Positions 39,595-42,528 of a stretch of 42,528 nucleotides of DNA are shown piece after piece (position 1 is the stretch's first letter; the number at the start of each line of letters is the position of its first letter). Under the pieces are notes generated by a model. That model saw nothing but the letters and a program-made list of their open reading frames with translations. It was not told the DNA's origin and did not search any database. A program made the translations under genes and the position numbers. The stretch comes from Thermoplasmatota archaeon (GTDB lineage Archaea; Thermoplasmatota; E2; DHVEG-1), in the NCBI GenBank assembly GCA_025457885.1, contig JALOTN010000005.1, forward strand, positions 1-42,528, given 5' to 3'.

Positions 39595-39620
39595 ATTATA
39601 TACCATTACCTATATAAAAT
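39595..39620 (-). promoter_or_regulatory. Promoter of the adhesin-like gene at 38345
   Basis: Minus-strand TATA-like elements TTTTATATAGG (about 39610-39620) and GTATATAATG (39596-39605), with TAGGGGG (39584-39590) as the ribosome binding site before the ATG at 39571. The remainder of the gap up to 39757 is AT-rich without a gene. Confidence 0.5.
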
Positions 39621-39727
39621 TTCGTTTTTTCGATGAAATAAAAGTTTTAGAATGCTTTCAGTTATAAATTAAGGAAGAAATTAGTACAAATTTTAACTAA
39701 GACAAGAGAGTTGTTTATAAACATATT

Positions 39728-39768
39728 TAAAAAAAGAAAAAAAAGAGAGGGGAGAGTCTATGCGACTC
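39728..39768 (-). terminator. Stop-codon-overlapping hairpin terminator (copy 2)
   Basis: Minus-strand GAGTC-GCATA-GACTC (39768 to 39754) overlaps the TAG stop, followed by TCTCCCCTCTC and T8, C, T-rich sequence. Same design as at 38330-38356. Confidence 0.7.
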
Positions 39769-41032
39769 CGATGACAAATATCAGAAGAGCGGTTCCTGAA
39801 ACGGTTGCTTCTTCAGTTCCTGCGGCAACCAGGATATTTGTCTTTCCAAACCCAACCACAAAGTCTTTCACGGTGATTTCTTCACCAGCTGCGAGTGCAT
39901 CAATGGTTCCTGCTTTCTCTTTGCCGACGAAGATGAGTTTTCCGTCAAGGGAAATACTCCAGTCGATATTGGTCAGGTCAGTTGTACCCGTGTTTTTAAT
40001 GGTTGCTGAGACGCCAAGACCACCTTTTACAGTGATTGTTACGGCGATCGGGTGTTCGATGGTAAAGGTGCTGGTCTTTTCATCCTCGATGTTCCCTGCA
40101 TTGTCAACAGAATAGAACAGGATGGTGTGAGTTCCATCAGCGGTGACCATAAATGGTCCGGTGTAAATGTTGTAGTCAGCGCTATCAAGCTTATACATGG
40201 TGTAATTAACGCCTGATTGGCCATCGATTGCGTTCAAGGTGACAGTCACATCGCTGGTGTACACACCGCCTTCTTGGGTACCTTCGAGGTCGCAGGTGGT
40301 GATTGGTGGAGTGTTATCGACCGCACCGCCAGTCCCAGTGACCTGGAAATCATCCATGAAGAACGCAAAGACATCAAAGGAATACACATGGATACCGATA
40401 TAGATGGACTGTCCCGTGTAGGACGAGATATCGACAGAGTATTCCGTCCAAGTGATAGGAGCGTTTTCACAGACCTGCATAATCGTGAAACTCGTGGGAT
40501 CAGTATCTGTAGTAGAAACCCCGATTTCGAAATCCTCAAGACCATATTGGCTGTTTAAAGAGCGTCCCCAGAGGATGACTTGGTCAAATGTGTCTGCACT
40601 TAACAAGGGGGTGAACAACCAGTCGTCATTGGGGGCCATGGAGGTTTCCGTATCCCAACAGGACGCGTATTTTACTCCGGTGTGTGCTTCATACCCTGAT
40701 CCTAGTGGGGGTGTTGTCATAGTCGGGTTGAAGATCATAAATGATCCGGTGTAGTAGGCATTAGGCCAGTCGTATCCCTGCATACCCCAGGTTGATCCAC
40801 CGTCACCATCGTAGGTGGTCCATGGTGGGAAATCATCAACAATAAAGTCTTCGTAGGTTTCGAAGCTATCTTGGAATATGATTTCTCTGCCCATGGTGGT
40901 AGAATCATTGGTTTTTTTTGTCGCAGAGATGGTGTTTGTGTTGCTGTTCATAGCCGATGCAGGTACTATCATTGCAAAGGCGACAGCGATGACGACAGCT
41001 GCCTTTAAGATAGAGTTTAGGTTCTTCTTCAT
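39758..41032 (-). CDS. Secreted protein with cleaved-adhesin-like, Ig-like and shared C-terminal domains
   Basis: A 424-residue exported protein. A signal peptide is at residues 1-~30 (ending IVPASA). The N-terminal domain (~50-245) looks like a cleaved-adhesin/jellyroll module, with the segments FQDSFETYEDFIVDDFPPWT, NDDWLFTPLLSADTFDQ and FAFFMDDFQVTG. An Ig-like domain follows (PPITTCDLEG ... ILFYSVDNAGNIED, ~250-325). The C-terminal ~90 residues are nearly identical to those of the protein at 38345. Such adhesin modules occur on secreted peptidases and may bind protein surfaces. GGGAGAT (41039-41045) precedes the ATG at 41032; TATA at about 41072-41079. Confidence 0.82.
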   Translation of the reverse strand: MKKNLNSILKAAVVIAVAFAMIVPASAMNSNTNTISATKKTNDSTTMGREIIFQDSFETYEDFIVDDFPPWTTYDGDGGSTWGMQGYDWPNAYYTGSFMIFNPTMTTPPLGSGYEAHTGVKYASCWDTETSMAPNDDWLFTPLLSADTFDQVILWGRSLNSQYGLEDFEIGVSTTDTDPTSFTIMQVCENAPITWTEYSVDISSYTGQSIYIGIHVYSFDVFAFFMDDFQVTGTGGAVDNTPPITTCDLEGTQEGGVYTSDVTVTLNAIDGQSGVNYTMYKLDSADYNIYTGPFMVTADGTHTILFYSVDNAGNIEDEKTSTFTIEHPIAVTITVKGGLGVSATIKNTGTTDLTNIDWSISLDGKLIFVGKEKAGTIDALAAGEEITVKDFVVGFGKTNILVAAGTEEATVSGTALLIFVIGVA

Positions 41033-41069
41033 AATGTTATCTCCCAATTGTTTTTTTTTATTATTGGTT

Positions 41070-41081
41070 TACTATATATCC
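41070..41081 (-). promoter_or_regulatory. TATA box of the cleaved-adhesin-like gene
   Basis: Minus-strand GGATATATAGTA, placing the start site near 41049, just before the GGGAGAT ribosome binding site. Confidence 0.5.
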
Positions 41082-41185
41082 GTGTCCTTCTTTATAAACC
41101 TTCTTATGTAAAAATTAGTCATCTGAAAAAATCTCAGGAGAAAAGAGGAAAGATGCATGATTTATATAAATAAAAATATAAAAAA

Positions 41186-41270
41186 TGCAGGGGACGAGAT
41201 TTGAACTCGCGGACCTCTGCAGGACAAGACTCTGAATCTTGCGCCGTTGACCATGCTTGGCTACCCCTGC
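41186..41270 (-). tRNA. tRNA-Leu (anticodon CAG)
   Basis: An 85-nt gene. The acceptor stem is GCAGGGG/CCCCTGC with discriminator A. The D arm has GCC/GGC, the anticodon stem is CAAGA/TCTTG with loop TTCAGAG (anticodon CAG), the variable arm is long (CCTGCAGAGG), and the T arm is GCGAG-TTCAAAT-CTCGT. The long variable arm and CAG anticodon identify leucine. CCA is not encoded and there is no intron. Confidence 0.95.
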
Positions 41271-41406
41271 GTTTTGTAAACCACCATTCATTAATCCCTA
41301 TTTTAGTTTGTCGTGTCAAAAAAAGGACTTTCCTATAATACCCGTATCAAAAAATTTCATTGAAATAGCAATAAAGCGAGCAATCTTCTTCCTATCATTT
41401 TTGTCG

Positions 41407-41424
41407 AAATATTTAAATACGAAC
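41407..41424 (+). promoter_or_regulatory. Promoter of the InlB-repeat protein gene
   Basis: AATATTTAAATACGAAC is a TATA-type element. The expected start near 41440 leaves a leader with GAGGGGG (41471-41477) before the ATG at 41486. AAATACGAAC is shared with the pilus cluster promoter at 21103-21112. Confidence 0.55.
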
Positions 41425-41485
41425 TATTAATATTAGAAGTGTATAATTAAATAACCGATTTAATAATACCGAGGGGGAAATTCAC

Positions 41486-42528
41486 ATGCGAACGAATAGT
41501 AGAAAAAAAATAATAGCCTCAATAACCACCATTGCATTTATTTGTGCAGCCTTCATACCAACCGTACATTCATCGGTGGGGCGAGTTTCTGTATCACCAC
41601 AATCACAGACCACAACACCGAACATGATTCAAGAGACCTTAACAAACCTTATCAATATTTATGATGAGACCATCGGTAAAATCTCATCACCAACTAATCC
41701 TTTACCTTTGGATACAAATACGCCCAATGTACATCTCCCTCCTGGACAAGTCACCATGAAGGTTTTTAGTTCAACGACGAGTTATTTCCGAACACAACTT
41801 TTCAACGTCCCTGCTGGTTTTGAAGTCTCAAATGGGAATTACACCGGGTGGTGTACTGATAGTGCTCATACCATTAACACGAATACTGCATATCAAACCA
41901 CCTTGTATTCAACGTACAATACCTCGCTTCCCTCCCATCTGTATCATCAAAATTGGAGTAAAGTGAATTATATTTTAAATCATAAGATAGGAACTGATTG
42001 GCATCAGGTGGAATACGCTATCCTTTACATCTTAAACTTTGGCAACCAGGGACTTAACTCGAATGGGTGGTCTATGGTAAACGATGCAATTACCTATGGT
42101 GGGAGTTACATCCCTGATTGTGGTGATAAGATTGCTATTATCGCAGATGTCAGTCCTACGGTTCAACGGACTGTTTTTGAATTAACATTACCAGCATATA
42201 CCCTCTCTATCTCTACTGATGGTCAGGGTTCTGTTGAGGTTGATCCACAAGAAACTGGTTATACCTATGGGGAAGAAGTCGACCTTACTGCCATTCCTGA
42301 ACCTGGCTGGTCGTTTTCCCAGTGGGGTGGTGACCTCTCGGGGTCTACGAACCCAGCTACCATTGCAATGACTGGTAACAAAGTTGTCTCCGCGACCTTT
42401 ACCCAATGTGTCTATATGTTGAGTATTGATGTTGATCCTGTTGCTGGTGGGTCTGTTGGTGCGGTGCCGGCTCCTCCGTATTATTATGGTGCGGTGGTGA
42501 CGTTGACTGCTTCTGAGAATCCTGGGTA
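41486..42528 (+). CDS. Secreted protein with InlB-like repeats (3' end outside window)
   Basis: The frame is open from the ATG at 41486 to the window end (347 codons seen). A signal peptide occupies about residues 1-30 (IIASITTIAFICAAFIPTVH). The first domain (~85-235), with FEVSNGNYTGWCTDSAHTI and FGNQGLNSNGWSM, has two Cys that could pair. From ~240 there are InlB B-repeat-like units: YTLSISTDGQGSVEVDPQ ... GWSFSQWGGDLSGS ... VVSATF, then a second unit starting YMLSIDVDPVAGGSVGAVP. Such repeats are common in surface and adhesion proteins. GAGGGGG supports the start. The total length cannot be judged. Confidence 0.85.
   Translation, partial: MRTNSRKKIIASITTIAFICAAFIPTVHSSVGRVSVSPQSQTTTPNMIQETLTNLINIYDETIGKISSPTNPLPLDTNTPNVHLPPGQVTMKVFSSTTSYFRTQLFNVPAGFEVSNGNYTGWCTDSAHTINTNTAYQTTLYSTYNTSLPSHLYHQNWSKVNYILNHKIGTDWHQVEYAILYILNFGNQGLNSNGWSMVNDAITYGGSYIPDCGDKIAIIADVSPTVQRTVFELTLPAYTLSISTDGQGSVEVDPQETGYTYGEEVDLTAIPEPGWSFSQWGGDLSGSTNPATIAMTGNKVVSATFTQCVYMLSIDVDPVAGGSVGAVPAPPYYYGAVVTLTASENPG

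Noticed and set aside
41134-41319. A 61-codon frame on the minus strand
   Set aside because: It lies across the tRNA-Leu gene, which explains the sequence.
1-42528. Insertion sequences, integrase, prophage or attachment sites
   Set aside because: No transposase, integrase or phage genes are present, and I saw no direct repeat at the tRNA-Leu 3' end within the visible flank.

Overview
The window looks like chromosomal DNA of a euryarchaeon. The evidence is a sliding clamp (PCNA), an RFC small subunit, transcription factor S, the RNase P protein Rnp2, a cyclic 2,3-diphosphoglycerate synthetase, FlaI/TadA-type secretion ATPases, archaeal type IV pilin N-termini, and a tRNA-Leu without encoded CCA. 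Many genes have a TATA box about 25-30 nt before the start codon, so their mRNAs are probably leaderless. Others have a clear Shine-Dalgarno (SD) sequence. This mix, the two-subunit glycine decarboxylase and the many secreted peptidases and adhesins suggest a Thermoplasmata-related, possibly protein-degrading sedimentary lineage. The lineage is inference. I see no insertion sequence, prophage or CRISPR array.

Layout. 1-8.8 kb: small single genes: Nudix hydrolase plus TFS, two HExxH proteins, a tandem pair of paralogous secreted proteins with identical promoters, two paralogous double winged-helix proteins (DUF2582-like), a secreted metzincin-like protease with a changed third zinc ligand, a cold-shock protein, a gamma-carbonic anhydrase-like protein, and very small zinc-ribbon proteins. 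8.9-12.9 kb: a secreted M14 carboxypeptidase beside three minor-pilin-like proteins around a divergent promoter. 13-20.8 kb: housekeeping genes (pcn, rnp2, gcvPB/gcvPA, a signal-peptidase-like protein, an Lrp-like regulator, rfcS, cpgS). 21.2-38.2 kb: one co-directional ~17 kb cluster for a type IV pilus-like machine. 38.3-42.5 kb: two secreted adhesin-like paralogs, tRNA-Leu, and the start of a secreted protein with InlB-like repeats that runs off the end.

The main discovery candidate is the 21.2-38.2 kb cluster. It encodes two complete secretion ATPases in tandem (one with a long charged N-terminus, one with an N-terminal zinc ribbon), two TadC/FlaJ-like membrane proteins, three very large pilin-like proteins (836, 1284 and 1278 aa) and a fourth pilin-like protein. 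Each giant pilin has a class III pilin N-terminus, a pilin-type beta domain, an FN3/Ig-like domain, and a LamG-like domain that appears to be split by 7, 14 and 14 copies of a ~55-residue repeat. By hand count this equals one, two and two seven-bladed beta-propellers inserted into a LamG fold. I infer a surface pilus or short pseudopilus that displays large propeller/lectin heads for binding polymers or surfaces.

The secreted carboxypeptidase and the two adhesin-like proteins share one ~90-residue C-terminal domain, which may be an anchoring or sorting module. With the pilus cluster and minor pilins this suggests an integrated cell-surface programme for attaching to and degrading protein or polymer particles.
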